Positions 1 through 11,174 of a stretch of 64,000 nucleotides of DNA are shown here, one piece after another; within the stretch, counting starts at the first letter, position 1; each line of letters begins with the position of its first letter. A program made the position numbers and the translations under genes. The notes under the pieces are model-generated. The model had not been told where the DNA came from, ran no database searches, and saw nothing but the letters and a program-made list of their open reading frames with translations. This stretch comes from Valencia hispanica (Eukaryota > Chordata > Actinopteri > Cyprinodontiformes > Valenciidae): NCBI GenBank assembly GCA_963556495.2, contig OY747704.1, positions 1,029,001-1,093,000 on the forward strand, given 5' to 3'.

Positions 1-498
1 TGCTTGACCGGCGTATACGACAGCGTGTACCAGTTCCCACTAATATCCAACAACTTCGCACAGCCATTGAAGAGGAGTGGACCAACATTCCACAGGCCAC
101 AATTGACAATCTGATAAACTCTATGCGAAGAAGATGTGTTGCACTGCATGAGGCAAATGGTGGTCACACCAGATACTGACCGGTTCTGAGTCCCCAGACC
201 CGCAATAAAGCAAAAAACTGCACATTCCAGGGTGGCCTTGTATTGTGGGCAGTATAAGGTACACCTGTGCACTAATCATGATGTCAGATCAGCATCTTGA
301 TGTGGCACACCTGTGAGGTGGGATGGATTATCTCAGCAAAGCAGAAGTGCTCACTATCACACATTTAGACTGATTTGTGAACAATGTTTGAGAGAAATTG
401 TAATATTGTGTATCTGGAATGAATTTTAGATCTTTAAGTCCATCTCATGAAAAATGGGAGCAGAAACAAAGGTGTTGCGTTTACATTTTTGTTGCGTG
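1..498 (+). mobile_element. 3' end of a Tc1-like DNA transposon, cut by the window edge
   Basis: The end of a transposase frame is followed by about 320 bp of AT-rich sequence that finishes at a TA dinucleotide (499-500), as expected for a Tc1/mariner end. The last part (about 455-498) resembles Tc1-like inverted repeats. The 5' part lies outside the window, so the inverted-repeat pair cannot be tested. This family is distinct from the Tc1 copies at 7817 and 36412. Confidence 0.7.
3..179 (+). CDS. Tc1-like transposase, C-terminal 58 codons (partial)
   Basis: The open frame enters from outside the window and ends at TGA 177-179. The peptide begins LDRRIRQRVPVP and ends GGHTRY. It contains an ATIDNLINSMRRRC segment, which I recognise from the extreme C-terminus of a common fish Tc1 transposase lineage, the part following the DDE domain. 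Transposases of this kind bind the inverted repeats and move the element by cut-and-paste into TA sites. The catalytic residues lie upstream of the window, so whether this copy is intact cannot be judged. No stop or frameshift is visible in the part present. Confidence 0.75.
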   Translation, partial: LDRRIRQRVPVPTNIQQLRTAIEEEWTNIPQATIDNLINSMRRRCVALHEANGGHTRY

Positions 499-500
499 TA

Positions 501-1337
501 GTTGGTGGTGTGCGGACGGTGACCTTAAAGTGATCAATCTCTGTGCTCAGGTAAGTATGTAAAATCATTGTGCCTACAGGTGTATACAGTCTTAATAAGG
601 AGGTCCAGGGCTCTCATGGACATACAATTCTTGCAATAGCTATTAACTTCTAAAAACAAGTATTTCTAGATTTTGAAATGGTTCCGCATTTGGATCCTCA
701 GTGCTGTTCCCTTTGATCACAAAAAAATATTTATTCAAAAGGATCTAAAGTAAATCAAGGGAATTGGATAAATATTATGGGAATGTTGTGGAAAACTTCG
801 AAAAATTAATGTATGGAAATCCAGGAAAGCACACTTTTTTTTAGTTCTGTTTTGAGCCTGTAGCACACACTTCATTACTCCTCTGGTATTGTCCTCTGTT
901 CTCCTCAGCCTCTGAATATTATCACAAGGATGTTTGTTGTATCTTTTCGTTTAATGTTTGTGTGGCAAATGGTGATGGGATTGGCAACATCATACACTCA
1001 TGACTGATGAAAGGAATGGAAGGACTGTGTTGGGCAACACTAGAAGACAGGGTAGAAGAAACCCACATTGGTGTCTCTGCTGTCACATACTAATATGCTC
1101 GGGAAAACCTGGACACACTACGTGGTGTTTTTGGTTTTTAACTCAATTTCTTGCAGACTTTTGACAAGTTGATTTTGCAATGTCTGTTTCTTTGCAAGGT
1201 CAAGTTGTCAGATACTTAAAATCATGGGTGTTTTAACTGTAAAAAAAATAAAGATTTGGAAAATGAAAATACCTCTTTATAAATCTGATACTAATTAACT
1301 TTTCTTATTCTTTCCCAACAGACAGTGAAGTGAGGTC
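501..1337 (+). other. Upstream region of the SAMD3-like pseudogene with possible 5' exon and intron
   Basis: No coding segment is visible. A very good splice donor (CAG|GTAAGTAT, GT at 551-552) is followed about 770 bp later by a pyrimidine-rich acceptor (cccaacag ending at 1321), directly before the first coding block of the pseudogene. A non-coding first exon followed by an intron is the simplest reading. This is inferred from splice signals only. Confidence 0.35.
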
Positions 1338-3960
1338 ATGACAACTAAAGCCATTCTCAGAGTTATCCTTGGACTAGACAGTAGTCAGAGGGACATGCTC
1401 TCTGCTCGTTTGCCCTCAACTTTGGCTGAACTGGAGACTTAGATAAAAACTCAGTGTAAAATAATGGAACCCTTCCGACTGCAGTTCATGAACACGCTTT
1501 TTAGCAATGAATTTATGAACTTGTAAGAAATACAAGACAAAGCAACACTCAAAGTTGTATACACATTAGGGCTGTAATCAACCAAAGAAATTCTTGGTTG
1601 ACTGAAACCCTGAAATTCTGACCAAAAATCGACTAAATTGTGGGGGGTTTGGGTCTGACAGCATTTTGCATTACGTGCCTCTGCGTTTTGGTAAGCTCAG
1701 AATTAAATGCGTAATGGTTTATGCCGTGATTATACGTTAGTGTTGTTGTTGCACTGTTCAGGGGGGTGGGGCACTGTTCTGCAGGTTGCGCGCGGGGGAG
1801 TGCGCAGTTGAGTGCCGGGGAACTGGTGTGTGTCTGTAAATGGAGCTAGACAGACAACTGGTTTATGTGAGAGTTCTTTTGATTACTGTTTTGTACGGCT
1901 TGATTGTGGCCAACAGCAGTCAGCATTAAAGCATTCGATTACAACCATTGTCTGCATCTATCGGAGAACATTACAATATTAAAAAAATTCAGGCCTGTAA
2001 GGCCCACATCATGTTTTTACACGTTTTTTTTTCCCACTGCCATTTACTGTGTTCCGGGACCTGTGGGCGTCTCTGGTCATGCCTGCGCTGTCATGTACTT
2101 TGCGTTTCGGCACCTAATGATTTACAAATTAAGCACTGAAGCCACAGCACGTTGAATAACGTGGACATTCTTCGATCTCCCTGTAGACTGTTAAAGCAAC
2201 ATCACACGAGAGCCAGCGCTGTTGTAGCCTACTCTAACATCGGCACAGATCAGCTTTCATGGAAGGTCTCTTGTCCAATCAAATTTCAAAACTTAACACG
2301 GCATAAAATCGACCAATCAGAATTTTGGTCGACTCAGAACGCATCGACCAATAAGTCGACCAGTCTTTACAGACTTTACAGCCCTAATACACATAATGCC
2401 GACCTCAAGACCAAGTTGAACACAGTTTCTCCTTTTCATCCACCAGTGCTCCCGATGATGCCTCATCCTGTTCTGGTGACTGCGCTGTGATTCTTTCATC
2501 TCCGGAGTGTACATCGTCACGGGCTTCATGGCCAGATTTGTTCTGTGCTCCTCGTTTCACATACGATGCAGAAATTAAGCTTTAGAAGGCCCACATAGCT
2601 TTGAAAGAAAAAGGGATACTGCTGATCCCTGATCCAAAACTGAAGTCTGACAAATTAGAGGGGTTGATCCAGGAGTTAGTCAAGCACACATTTTAACTCA
2701 CAGACAGTAAGTTTGATGAAGTTGCAGAGGCTCTCATCCTGAAGCATCCATGTTTGAAAGAGAAAGGCTCTCCCACTGGCTATGGAGGATGGAAAATTAC
2801 CCTCAAATACAAGTTGTCAAACTACCGCACACATCTCCTGAAAGTAGGATTTCCTGAAGTATGTGTGAATTCTTTGAAATAAACCAGCTGACAGACGTTC
2901 CCCTGCTTTTGATGTTAAGCGACCAAAAAGGGGTCAAGTGGATTACTGCCCCTCTTTTCCACTTGGAGAAAGTGCCCAGTCACTGGAGAACATGAGGATC
3001 GAACTCCTTTCAGATGTCAAGAAGTGCAACAACAGAGAGACAGTTAGGGCTAAAATGGACAGAAGATATGCATTAAGAAGGCAGGAAGTTGTTTATCATG
3101 CTCCCTTGATCAGTGATGTACAAGAGAGATGGCCAGCTCTTTTTTGAGACAATGGTGGTAATTTAAAAAATGGTGCCCTAACTAGTAGTGTCATAGATGA
3201 TTTGTTCATGTGTAAAAGTAATGCTTGACTTCAGTCGGATGTGCTTCCCAATATTCCATAACTGAGCCCAGACGACTAACCGTGCAGTCTTTTGATGTTA
3301 GAAATGTCTTCTAAAATCTGTGTTGTCCTATGTTGTTTCAGATAAACGCGGAATTCAAGCACATCACAACCATGCCTCTACAACCAAGGTTTGACCTTCT
3401 CTCTGAATGTCTGCTGAAAGTATTCGCAAAGCGATCGGGGGAGCAGGGCAAAAAGCTGAAAGACATAGCTGCTATGATGACAGTAAGAACTTTTAAATGG
3501 TTTTGATTATAAAGTGTATATGCGTTGCATTAGGTCAGTAAAAGAGTTATGCATCCATTGCAGAGTCTAACTGACTTTAACTGCAGGTGCAGGAGTACTG
3601 ATTCCACTGAAAGGTCAGTTTTATAATTTATTCACTGTCCCTCTGTGAGAAATTAATAATTTTTATATCATCTCTGGAGAGGATTTTTATTTTATTTTAA
3701 TTTTTTTCTTTGGAGAAGATATTAAGTCCAATCCAAACAGGAAGTTTTAATGTTTTGTAGATGCTGGTGTCACCTGCTAACTGGTTAAAAAAGTTGAGTA
3801 TGATTGTCTACGATTACTTTCTTGTTCAGAAAAATCGGACTAAAATATCTCTCTTTTCTTTTTAAAGATGACATTGATGCTGAAAGGGAATCCCTTATTA
3901 AAGGACTCTGCATCTACATGAATGAGAATCCCAATGTCTTGGTGCAGGAGTACATAGTGA
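1338..3960 (+). pseudogene. Broken multi-exon SAMD3-like gene of an expanded teleost family
   Basis: Four collinear blocks can be read. Block 1 (1338-1566) begins MTTKAILRVILG and has in-frame stops at the codons after LAELET and after NEFMNL. Block 2 (about 2395-3150) continues after a transposon insertion and holds recognisable stretches such as HPCLKEKG, YGGWK, YKLSNYRTH, LLSDVKK and RRQEVV. It contains further stops and a frameshift near 2880. Block 3 (about 3342-3482) follows an AG acceptor and contains AEFKHITTMPL and ends at a GT donor. Block 4 (3868-3957) lies between a clean acceptor and a GT donor and contains KGLCIYMNENP. Together these match, from memory, the uncharacterised teleost proteins often labelled 'sterile alpha motif domain-containing protein 3-like'. 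No SAM domain is visible and no function is claimed. The C-terminal part was not found downstream. Multiple stops plus a transposon inside an exon make this a pseudogene. Confidence 0.6.
1567..2386. mobile_element. Non-autonomous hAT-type element (820 bp) with perfect 8-bp target duplication
   Basis: The ends are TAGGGCTGTAA and its inverse TTACAGCCCTA. The direct repeat ATACACAT flanks the element at 1559-1566 and 2387-2394. An 8-bp duplication with TAGGG-type ends is diagnostic of the hAT superfamily. No transposase is recognisable inside; the small frames there are not conserved protein. It sits in a coding block of the SAMD3-like pseudogene. Confidence 0.88.
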
Positions 3961-4010
3961 GTGTTTTGTGGCTTTGGTACAGTTCAAAATGTACTTATTT
4001 AACTTTCTGA

Positions 4011-5639
4011 TTTTACTTTGACTGTTTAGGTCCATTTGTCCTCTTTATTACTTTGGAAAAGTGATTCCAGTGCTGAGATTAAAACAAAAAGTTACACTTG
4101 TCACACAAATGGTCCAAACAGTCAACCTTTTCTCCATAGCCCCTAGTTATGAAAGTGAAAAATCACCCATTTTGATCTCTCTGACACAGAGTTAAAAAAT
4201 ATTGTTTATTTGGGAGTTGGATGCAGAACTGGAGTATAACAAGTCCAGGTTAATGATAAAAAACCATCCAGGAACATAAAAACACTTATAGGAAAAAAAT
4301 GAGGATAACATCTTTACAAAGTTTTTGTTTGAAATAAATTGACTAAACAGCAGCAGACTTAGCTTCCCGTCCTACACTTTTGAACTCACAATACATTTCG
4401 AATGTTCCTTGAATGCACCACAGGTGTGCGATGCAGTAGTACAGAGAAGCGTCTGCCTTAATTCCCGTTTAAAAATCAGTCTTATATCCATGCAGATTTA
4501 TTTTTTACTTTTGAATTAACATTAACTACCAAACAACTTCGTTTGTGAGTGGATGAAATGAACCGAAAAAGGTTTATGATTGGTCAGTCGACATTGTGTG
4601 ATCATGGTGTGTACACATGCGCAGATCATTCCCTTTCTGAGCCTCAGGAAGGAGCAAGCTGGGTCTCTAAACTGCAGGAAATATCAGTGACAAAGTTTCA
4701 CAGAAAATAGCTAAGGGTGGTCAGAAATGTCACTAGATTTGTTGCTAGGCTATTTTTGGGAATAAAGTCGTTAAGGGGTCAGAAAACTCGTTAGAAATAG
4801 CGACAAAGTCGCTAAGTTGGCAACACTGCTTTTGCTCTTGATGAATGTCCAATGTGGGCGTTTCTGTCAGAAGGTGCGAATATTGGGAGGAAAACATCCA
4901 AATAAGTAAGCGTTTCACGCACAATGTGATTTAACAAACATGAAACTTTTTGCAGCGTCTGTTTTAGCACCTATTTCTACCACCTCTGAAAGGCATGTCT
5001 TAACCTGACAGTTATGTCAATTTTCCCCCCTTTTTTTGCCAAAGACGCATCATGAATCTACTGCATCTATTTCTTCTCTCTCTGGCTGTGGCGCAGTGCA
5101 TGTGCCAGAAAGGCTGGCACACACAGCAGCGGATGCAAAGTCTTCATTTAAATACTGCTCTTTGCACCTGTTATGATTTACACACACAATCTTAGTAGAT
5201 CACCCACAAATCAGGAACACACCCTTAACGCAAATGTTTTACCGTGCACACAATTTTGTGCTCTTTATTTGGAATATTGATAAATCAGGCCCTATAGGTC
5301 TAAATGTCCCATTGCGGACATTTTCTGAAAATTACATCGAAATTCATCCATTACCTTTTGAGTTATCTTGCTAATAGTCAAACAGACAAACAAACAGACA
5401 AACAGGCACAAAAACATATACCTCCTGGCGGAGGTCAAAAAGAGCCTTCAAGGAGGTAGAGAGGGAATTATTTAGGAGCAGTGGCATCACCTGGCCTGGG
5501 TATTCCCGGTTCTAGCCCCGAACATTAATCTTCAAGCCCTGAATGGTTTTTTTCACCCCAGAGGAATAAGTTTACATTGACTGAGCCGCCCTATGACATC
5601 AAGAAAGAAGGTAGTTTTGTAATTTCCTGGCTTCAGTGA
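4011..5639. other. No gene; old repeat fragments
   Basis: About 4700-4828 ends in TAAGTTGGCAACACTG with repeated 'gctaag/gacaaagtcg' motifs, like one end of a known fish hAT family; its partner end is not seen. About 5340-5440 holds a (CAAACAGA)-rich stretch ending in CTCCTGGCGGAGGTC, a common fish interspersed repeat. The rest is unassigned. Confidence 0.4.
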
Positions 5640-6235
5640 ATGCAACAGAGGCACAACGGTATGACTAATCAGAGAGGAGTTGTGCGGGGAATCTTCCGTG
5701 TCTTATTGGCTGACAGCCCGGTGTTTAATAAAACCTTTAGAGCGGGCCTGACAGAAAATGCACATCAGACGATTTTTGACAGAAATAAAAGGGACAATTC
5801 TTTAGTTGTGGCGGCTGGCAGTGGGCGCAAAACTCTGGGCCAACAAATAAAACAGGTAAACAAGCAATTTATATACTTAGTCTTCAGATTATATGGACAT
5901 TAGTCAGATTCACAGCAGTGTTTGCGAAAATACGTCAGTCGGACAAAATCGTTGGACATTTTTGACCGACGTGTGTTGGTCTGCGACTCCCCTTTGATCT
6001 ATGTCTCACTACGGCTCCTCATCGCCCTACGGTGCAGCTCATTGTAAGCTTTCTCCCATAACTGGCCACTTGCTTTTAGCAACACCAGAACTTTCTGCAC
6101 AAAGCTCCAGAACAGACTTTTCTAAGAGTTTGAATTAATAATGGTATTTATTGATGTGGGTCAGACACGCTGTGTTTAAACCTAAAGTGAGTCTAATTCC
6201 GTACATCTTATTCAAAATGATTATGGGTAATAATG
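5640..6235. other. No recognisable gene
   Basis: An 87-codon open frame at 5640-5903 resembles nothing I know and has no supporting splice or repeat context. The rest is unassigned. Confidence 0.3.
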
Positions 6236-6701
6236 TGTTAGAAAAATTGCATTATCATTGATAAGTGTAATACTGTTTATGTTGCTGTATTTTGGCTGTG
6301 TAAAGTTTAAATAAGACCATTTGTATGCTTTACTGACATCACAGAGCTTAGGATAACAAAAAGGTTTGTGCTAATTCCTCATATGGGTGATAAATCCTCT
6401 CTAAGAGTTGATTGAGAGAATTGTCTGGAAGGCCTAATTTACATGTACTTTGTTATTTCGTTTTAACACCCACAGGCCTAATGTGGGTGTGGTTTATGAC
6501 CTGTTGTAAATCCCTGTTTTGTAATAAAAGCTTTTGGGAGAGTGAGCTCGGTGGGAGTAAACACTGAGCATTCTAGGAGACAAGACACTGAGCAGGCTCA
6601 ATCCTTTATTTCCCCCTTGTGAAAGTCTTCACAAGTAAAACACAGAAGTTGTCTCTTTCCTCATTCTGTTCTCTATGTTATAGGGTAATTTTTACCTAAC
6701 A
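6236..6701 (+). mobile_element. Solo LTR (466 bp) with 5-bp target duplication TAATG
   Basis: The segment starts TGTTAGAAAA and ends TACCTAACA, the TG...CA form of a long terminal repeat. It is flanked by TAATG at 6231-6235 and 6702-6706. A polyadenylation-like AATAAA lies near 6522. A shorter relative is at 10789-11174. No internal retroviral sequence adjoins it, so it is a single LTR left by recombination. Confidence 0.88.
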
Positions 6702-6769
6702 TAATGCTTGAAAAATATGTTTATAAAATGTTTATATAAGCCTAAAAATACTTCATTAAGACTGGTGAG

Positions 6770-7806
6770 CAGGGGTGTATTTAGGAAGTTTTTAAAGAGG
6801 GCTAAATGGGGGCCAGTGATGATCTTGGGGTGTTGCACTAAAATAAAACCAGGGCTGTAATACAAAGGGGGAGGGGCCTAGACTGAGTGACAGACATCAG
6901 ACTCACAACATGGGGGTTTAAAGATTGATGTGAACATTAATCCATAAAATCCATTAATAATTCTAACTAATCAAAGCTGTTTCTCTGTCTTATCATTCAT
7001 TAGACTATTATCTACACAAGAAGTGATAATGTAGCATCGTCATGAATACAGAATAGAAGGAGCTGCTTCAGAAAGCAGAGCAGGATTAAAATCACTGACT
7101 AATCAATGACTGATTTAACGTTTTGACCGATAATTGTCTGGGAGGAAACAAATTAGAGTATACCACTGGAATAAACTAGACTACAATAAACTACACTGAT
7201 TAAATCAACAGTTTTATTTTTGTTCTGAGTGCAAAGACCACTGTCTTGACTGGGACTAAGCTGCCTTGGCAGAGGTCTGCGCTCTTTGAGTGCTTTTCTA
7301 GTTAAAACTGCATAATTGAGCCAATGTTGACCAATAAATGATACTTGAATGCTAATCATGTTGCAAAGGTCAGTTCCTTTTATGAACACCTTTTGATAAC
7401 ATCTATTAAAATAGAAGAAATCTGATGTTATACTTGGTTTAAAGATGACCTAGACAGTACAGAGAATGATGGAAAGACACAGAGGTCCACAATGCAACCT
7501 GACACAGAACTAACCTTTGTCAGGGAAAGAAAAAAATAAAAATAACTGTTACCTATTGACATTTTTTATCATCCTGTGTTACCTAATATTAATACTGATT
7601 TTAGAGATCTTCCTACATTGTCACATTTAAGTTGGAAAATTAATAGATTTTGAAGTACATATTGCTGTATTTGGCTTTAAACAAGGTGCCACAATACTCA
7701 AGAAAGCTTTAATAAAAAGCCTTTTTCATGGCGTGGGTTTCCCCAGATTCCTTTAAGAGGGTGTGGGCTCAGCCCCCAATGTTTCCAGGTCCAGGTAACA
7801 CCCCTG
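6770..7806. mobile_element. Probable non-autonomous hAT-like element
   Basis: The two ends are CAGGGGTGT and ACACCCCTG in inverted orientation, and both continue into GAGGGCT/AGCCC-type subterminal sequence. The expected 8-bp duplication is not clear (CTGGTGAG against TTGAGAAG), so the call rests on the terminal inverted repeats. No coding sequence is seen inside. The Tc1 element at 7817 begins just past its right end. Confidence 0.5.
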
Positions 7807-7816
7807 TTGAGAAGTA

Positions 7817-9426
7817 CAGGTCCTTCTCAAAAAATGTGCATATTGTGATAAAGTTCATTCTTTTCCATAATGTAATGATAAAAAATTTACTTTCATATAT
7901 TTTAGATTCATTGCACACCAACTAAAATATTTCAGGTCTTTTATTGCTTTAAAACTGATGATTTTGGCATACAGCTCATGAAAACCCCAAATTCCTATCT
8001 CAAAAAATTAGCATATTTCATCCGACCAATAAAATAAAAGTGTTTGAATACAAAAAAAGTCAACCTTCAAATAATTATGTTCAGTTATGCACTCAATACT
8101 TGGTGGGGAATCCTTTTGCAGAAATGACTGCTTCAATGCGGCGTGGCATGGAGGCAATCAGCCTGTGGCACTGCTGAGGTGTTATGGAGGCCCAGGATGC
8201 TTCGATAGCGGCCTGAAGCTCATCCAGAGTGTTGGGTCTTGCGTCTCTCAACTTCCTCTTCACAATATCCCACAGATTCTCTATGGGGTTCAGGTCAGGA
8301 GAGTTGGCAGGCCAATGGAGCACAGTAATACCATGGTCAGTAAACCATTTACCAGTGGTTTTGGCACTGTGAGCAGGTGCCAGGTCGTGCTGAAAAATGA
8401 AATCTTCATCTCCATAAAGCTTTTCAGCAGATGGAAGCATGAAGTGCTCCAAAATCTCCTGATAGCTAGCTGCATTGACCCTGCCCTTGATAAAACACAG
8501 TGGACCAACACCAGCAGCTGACATGGCACCCCAGACCATCACTGACTGTGGGTACTTGACACTGGACTTCAGGCATTTTGGCATTTCCTTCTCCCCAGTC
8601 TTCCTCCAGACTCTGGCACCTTGATTTCCGAATGACATGCAAAATTTGCTTTCATCCGAAAAAAGTACTTTGGACCACTGAGCAACAATCCAGTGCTGCT
8701 TCTCTGTAGCCCAGGTCAGGCGCTTCTGCCGCCGTTTCTGGTTCAAAAGTGGCTTGACCTGGGGAATGCGGCACCTGTAGCCCATTTCCTGCACATGCCT
8801 GTGCCCGGTGGCTCTGGATGTTTCTACTCCAGACTCAGTCCACTGCTTCAGCAGGTCCCCCAAGGTCTGGAATCGGTCCTTCTCCACAATCTTCCTCAGG
8901 GTCCGGTCACCTCTTCTCGTTGTGCAGCGTTTTCTGCCACACTTTTTCCTTCCCACAGACTTCCCACTGAGGTGCCTTGGTACAGCACTCTGGGAACAGC
9001 CTATTCGTTCAGAAATGTCTTTCTGTTTCTTACCCTCTTGCTTGAGGGTGTCAATGATGGCCTTCTGGGCAGCAGTCAGGTCGGCAGTCTTACCCATGAT
9101 TGCGGTTTGGAGTAATGAACCAGGCTGGGAGTTTTTAAAAGCCTCAGGAATATTTTGCAGGTGTTTAGAGTTAATTAGTTGATTCAGATGATCAGGTTAA
9201 TAGCTCGTTTAGAGAACCTTTTCATGATATGCTAATTTTTTGAGATAGGAATTTTGGGGTTTCATGAGCTGTATGCCAAAATCATCAGTTTTAAAACAAT
9301 AAAAGACCTGAAATATTTCAGTTGGTGTGCAATGAATCTAAAATATATGACAGTTTAATTTTAATCATTACATTATGGTAAAGAATGAACTTTATCACAA
9401 TATGCTAATTTTTTGAGAAGGACCTG
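7817..9426 (-). mobile_element. Complete Tc1-like transposon with about 200-bp inverted repeats and TA duplication
   Basis: The element starts CAGGTCCTTCTCAAAAAAT and ends with its inverse, with TA at 7815-7816 and 9427-9428. The inverted repeats run about 7817-8025 and 9220-9426. Each carries the short AAAAAATTAGCATAT-type motif at its outer and inner end, the IR/DR arrangement in which the transposase binds two direct repeats per end. Inside is one full-length transposase frame. Both ends and the gene are present, so this copy looks structurally capable of movement. Confidence 0.95.
8093..9097 (-). CDS. Tc1-like transposase, intact, 334 aa (DD34E)
   Basis: The frame opens with MGKTADLTAAQKAIIDTLK. 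Residues about 1-115 form the paired-like helix-turn-helix DNA-binding half, including the basic segment around GRKKCGRKR. The DDE catalytic half follows with D148 (FSDES), D238 (FQHDLAPAH) and E273 (PIENLW). Thirty-four residues separate the second D from the E, the Tc1 spacing. The length matches full fish Tc1 transposases and no stop or frameshift is present. The protein would bind the surrounding inverted repeats in the nucleus and catalyse cut-and-paste transposition into TA. The second copy in this window, at 36456-37460, has two stops. Whether this one is active is not shown by sequence alone. Confidence 0.95.
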   Translation of the reverse strand: MGKTADLTAAQKAIIDTLKQEGKKQKDISERIGCSQSAVPRHLSGKSVGRKKCGRKRCTTRRGDRTLRKIVEKDRFQTLGDLLKQWTESGVETSRATGHRHVQEMGYRCRIPQVKPLLNQKRRQKRLTWATEKQHWIVAQWSKVLFSDESKFCMSFGNQGARVWRKTGEKEMPKCLKSSVKYPQSVMVWGAMSAAGVGPLCFIKGRVNAASYQEILEHFMLPSAEKLYGDEDFIFQHDLAPAHSAKTTGKWFTDHGITVLHWPANSPDLNPIENLWDIVKRKLRDARPNTLDELQAAIEASWASITPQQCHRLIASMPRRIEAVISAKGFPTKY

Positions 9427-9439
9427 TATACAAAAGCAG

Positions 9440-9999
9440 CTTAAAGTGAAGATTAGAGACTAGAAGCCTTACAGGAAGAATCTGTTGAGCAAACTAAAGA
9501 GGAACACTATCAGAGATGTGTGGTCATTGATCCGAAATATCACAGGCTCCCAGCAAAAGGAGAATCCCATAGATGGAAGTCTAGACAGAGCCAGTGAACT
9601 GAACACAGTTTTCAGTAGTGTCTCACACACACACACACACCCCCCCCTCCCTTTTGACCCACAGGTTTCCTTTCACAGCTCAGAGGTTTTATCATTCAGC
9701 TTTTAGGTTTTATCTTCTTGCTTCTACAAGTTTGTCTTCAACCAAATCAAGAGATGCTGCTCCTCCCTTTTGCCTCCCACTTGTCTCTCTCTAGAAGTCA
9801 GGTGAAGAGGCAGCTGGAAAGACTGAACCAGTACAAGGCTGCAGGTCGGGATGGTGTCAGCCCAAGAGTCCTGAAGGCCTGTGCAGAGCAGCTCTGTGGG
9901 ATTCTGCAGCATCTCTTCAACCTTAGCCTGACCCAGGATAAGGTTTCAGTGTTGTGGAAGACATCCCGCCTTGTTCCAGTACCAAAGAGAACTCATTAA
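9440..9999 (+). pseudogene. Rex1/Babar-type LINE fragment (start of reverse transcriptase region)
   Basis: A frame from about 9440 reads KLKRNTIRDVWSLIRNITG, then after a (CA)n run and frame change reads YKAAGRDGVSPRVLKACAEQL and ends VLWKTSRLVPVPK. This is the segment just before and at the start of the reverse transcriptase of fish LINEs of the Rex1 type. The palm motifs are absent, so the element is truncated at about 9999. The frame is broken between the two pieces. Assignment to Rex1 rather than another CR1-like lineage is from memory of the motif order. Confidence 0.6.
9628..9650. repeat. Short (CA)n run followed by a C tract
   Basis: A dinucleotide CA run grades into CCCCCC within the Rex1-type fragment and coincides with the frame disruption there. 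Confidence 0.7.
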
Positions 10000-10184
10000 C
10001 GACTATGTCGTTGATGCCCTCGTCAGAGTGTTCAATGACATACGAACTGTGGAAGTGTCACACAGTGGAAATGTGAGTTTTTATTTGAGTGTTTTAACTT
10101 GCATGTTTAGTTTTGATTTTATTTGCGTGATTTTTACCCTGGATTTTATATTTTAATTGCAATGTTTTTCATGCCTGCGGTTAA

Positions 10185-10297
10185 CTGGCAACCTGTCCAG
10201 GGTGTACCCTGCCTCTCGCCCCGTGACTGCTGGAAAAAGGCACCAGCCCCTCGCAACCCTGCATAGGATGGATGGGTTCAGATAATGGATGGATGTT
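10185..10297 (+). repeat. 3' tail of a fish LINE/SINE ending in ATGGATGGATG
   Basis: The stretch contains CTGTCCAGGGTGTACCCTGCC, GGCACCAGCCCC and a final GGATGGATG. I recognise this as the widespread fish interspersed repeat that ends in GGATGGAT repeats. Only the tail is present. Confidence 0.6.
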
Positions 10298-10788
10298 TTT
10301 AATGCACTAAAACAATCCTAGGTTACTTTTCAGTACAGTTGCCAAACTTATACAGAGCCATAGCTCTGTTGAGCCAACTATTCCCCCAGCTCTTAGCAGT
10401 GATGACTTTATGGGATTCTTCATAAATAAAATTAATTCTATTAAAAATAAAATCATTGGCATCCTCCGAAACATGATTTTTTTTCTTTCTCATTAAGTGA
10501 GGCAGCATTGGAGAGAACTGTAGAACCTAATTTGTGTTTGGACTGTTTTGATTCAGTTAAGCCTTTGGAATTACCAAAATATTAGCCTCATCTAAACCTT
10601 CAACTTGTATGTTGGACCCAATCCCAACCCAATTATTAAAGGAAGTGTTCCCTTTGGTTCCTGGCCCCATTTTGGATATGAGGAATCTATACTTAGTGAA
10701 TGGATACGTACCACAGGAATTTAAAATAACTTTAATTAAACCTTTATTTAAGAAACCTTCCCTTGATCAAGATGACTTAGTTAATTAC

Positions 10789-11174
10789 TGTTAGAAAATT
10801 TGTATTTTCATTGATAAGTGTAATACTGTGTGTGTTACTGTATAATTCCTCATATGGATGATGAATCCTCTCTAAGTGTTCATTGAGAGGGTTGTCTGGA
10901 AGGCCTAATTAACATGTACTTTGTTATTCCGTTTCAAAACCCACAGGCCTAATGTGGATGTGGTTTATGACCTGTTGTAAACCCCTGTTTTGTAATAAAA
11001 GCTTTGGGGAGAGTGAGCTCGGTGGGACAAGGATTTGAGCATGTTTGGGAGAAGACACTCAGCTTGTTCAAATCTCTTTCACCCCCCTTGTGAAATCTTC
11101 GTTCGCAAGTAAAACACAGAAGCTGTGTCTTTCCTCATTTCTGTTCTATGTTCTAGGGTAATATTTACCTAACA
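10789..11174 (+). mobile_element. Solo LTR (386 bp) with 5-bp target duplication ATTAC, inside L2-A
   Basis: It begins TGTTAGAAAA and ends TACCTAACA, with ATTAC at 10784-10788 and 11175-11179. It is the same family as the LTR at 6236-6701 but lacks about 80 bp near its 5' end. The insertion falls inside an L2-A codon stretch for NYRP, so the LINE is older than the LTR. Confidence 0.9.

Noticed and set aside
5640..5903. 87-codon frame as a gene
   Set aside because: No known similarity, no splice context and a length expected by chance.
8087..9182. Long open frames antisense to the Tc1 transposase (for example 8087-8521, 8693-9115, 8808-9182) and their counterparts at 36422-37466
   Set aside because: They recur in both copies as mirror frames of the conserved transposase and do not resemble proteins.
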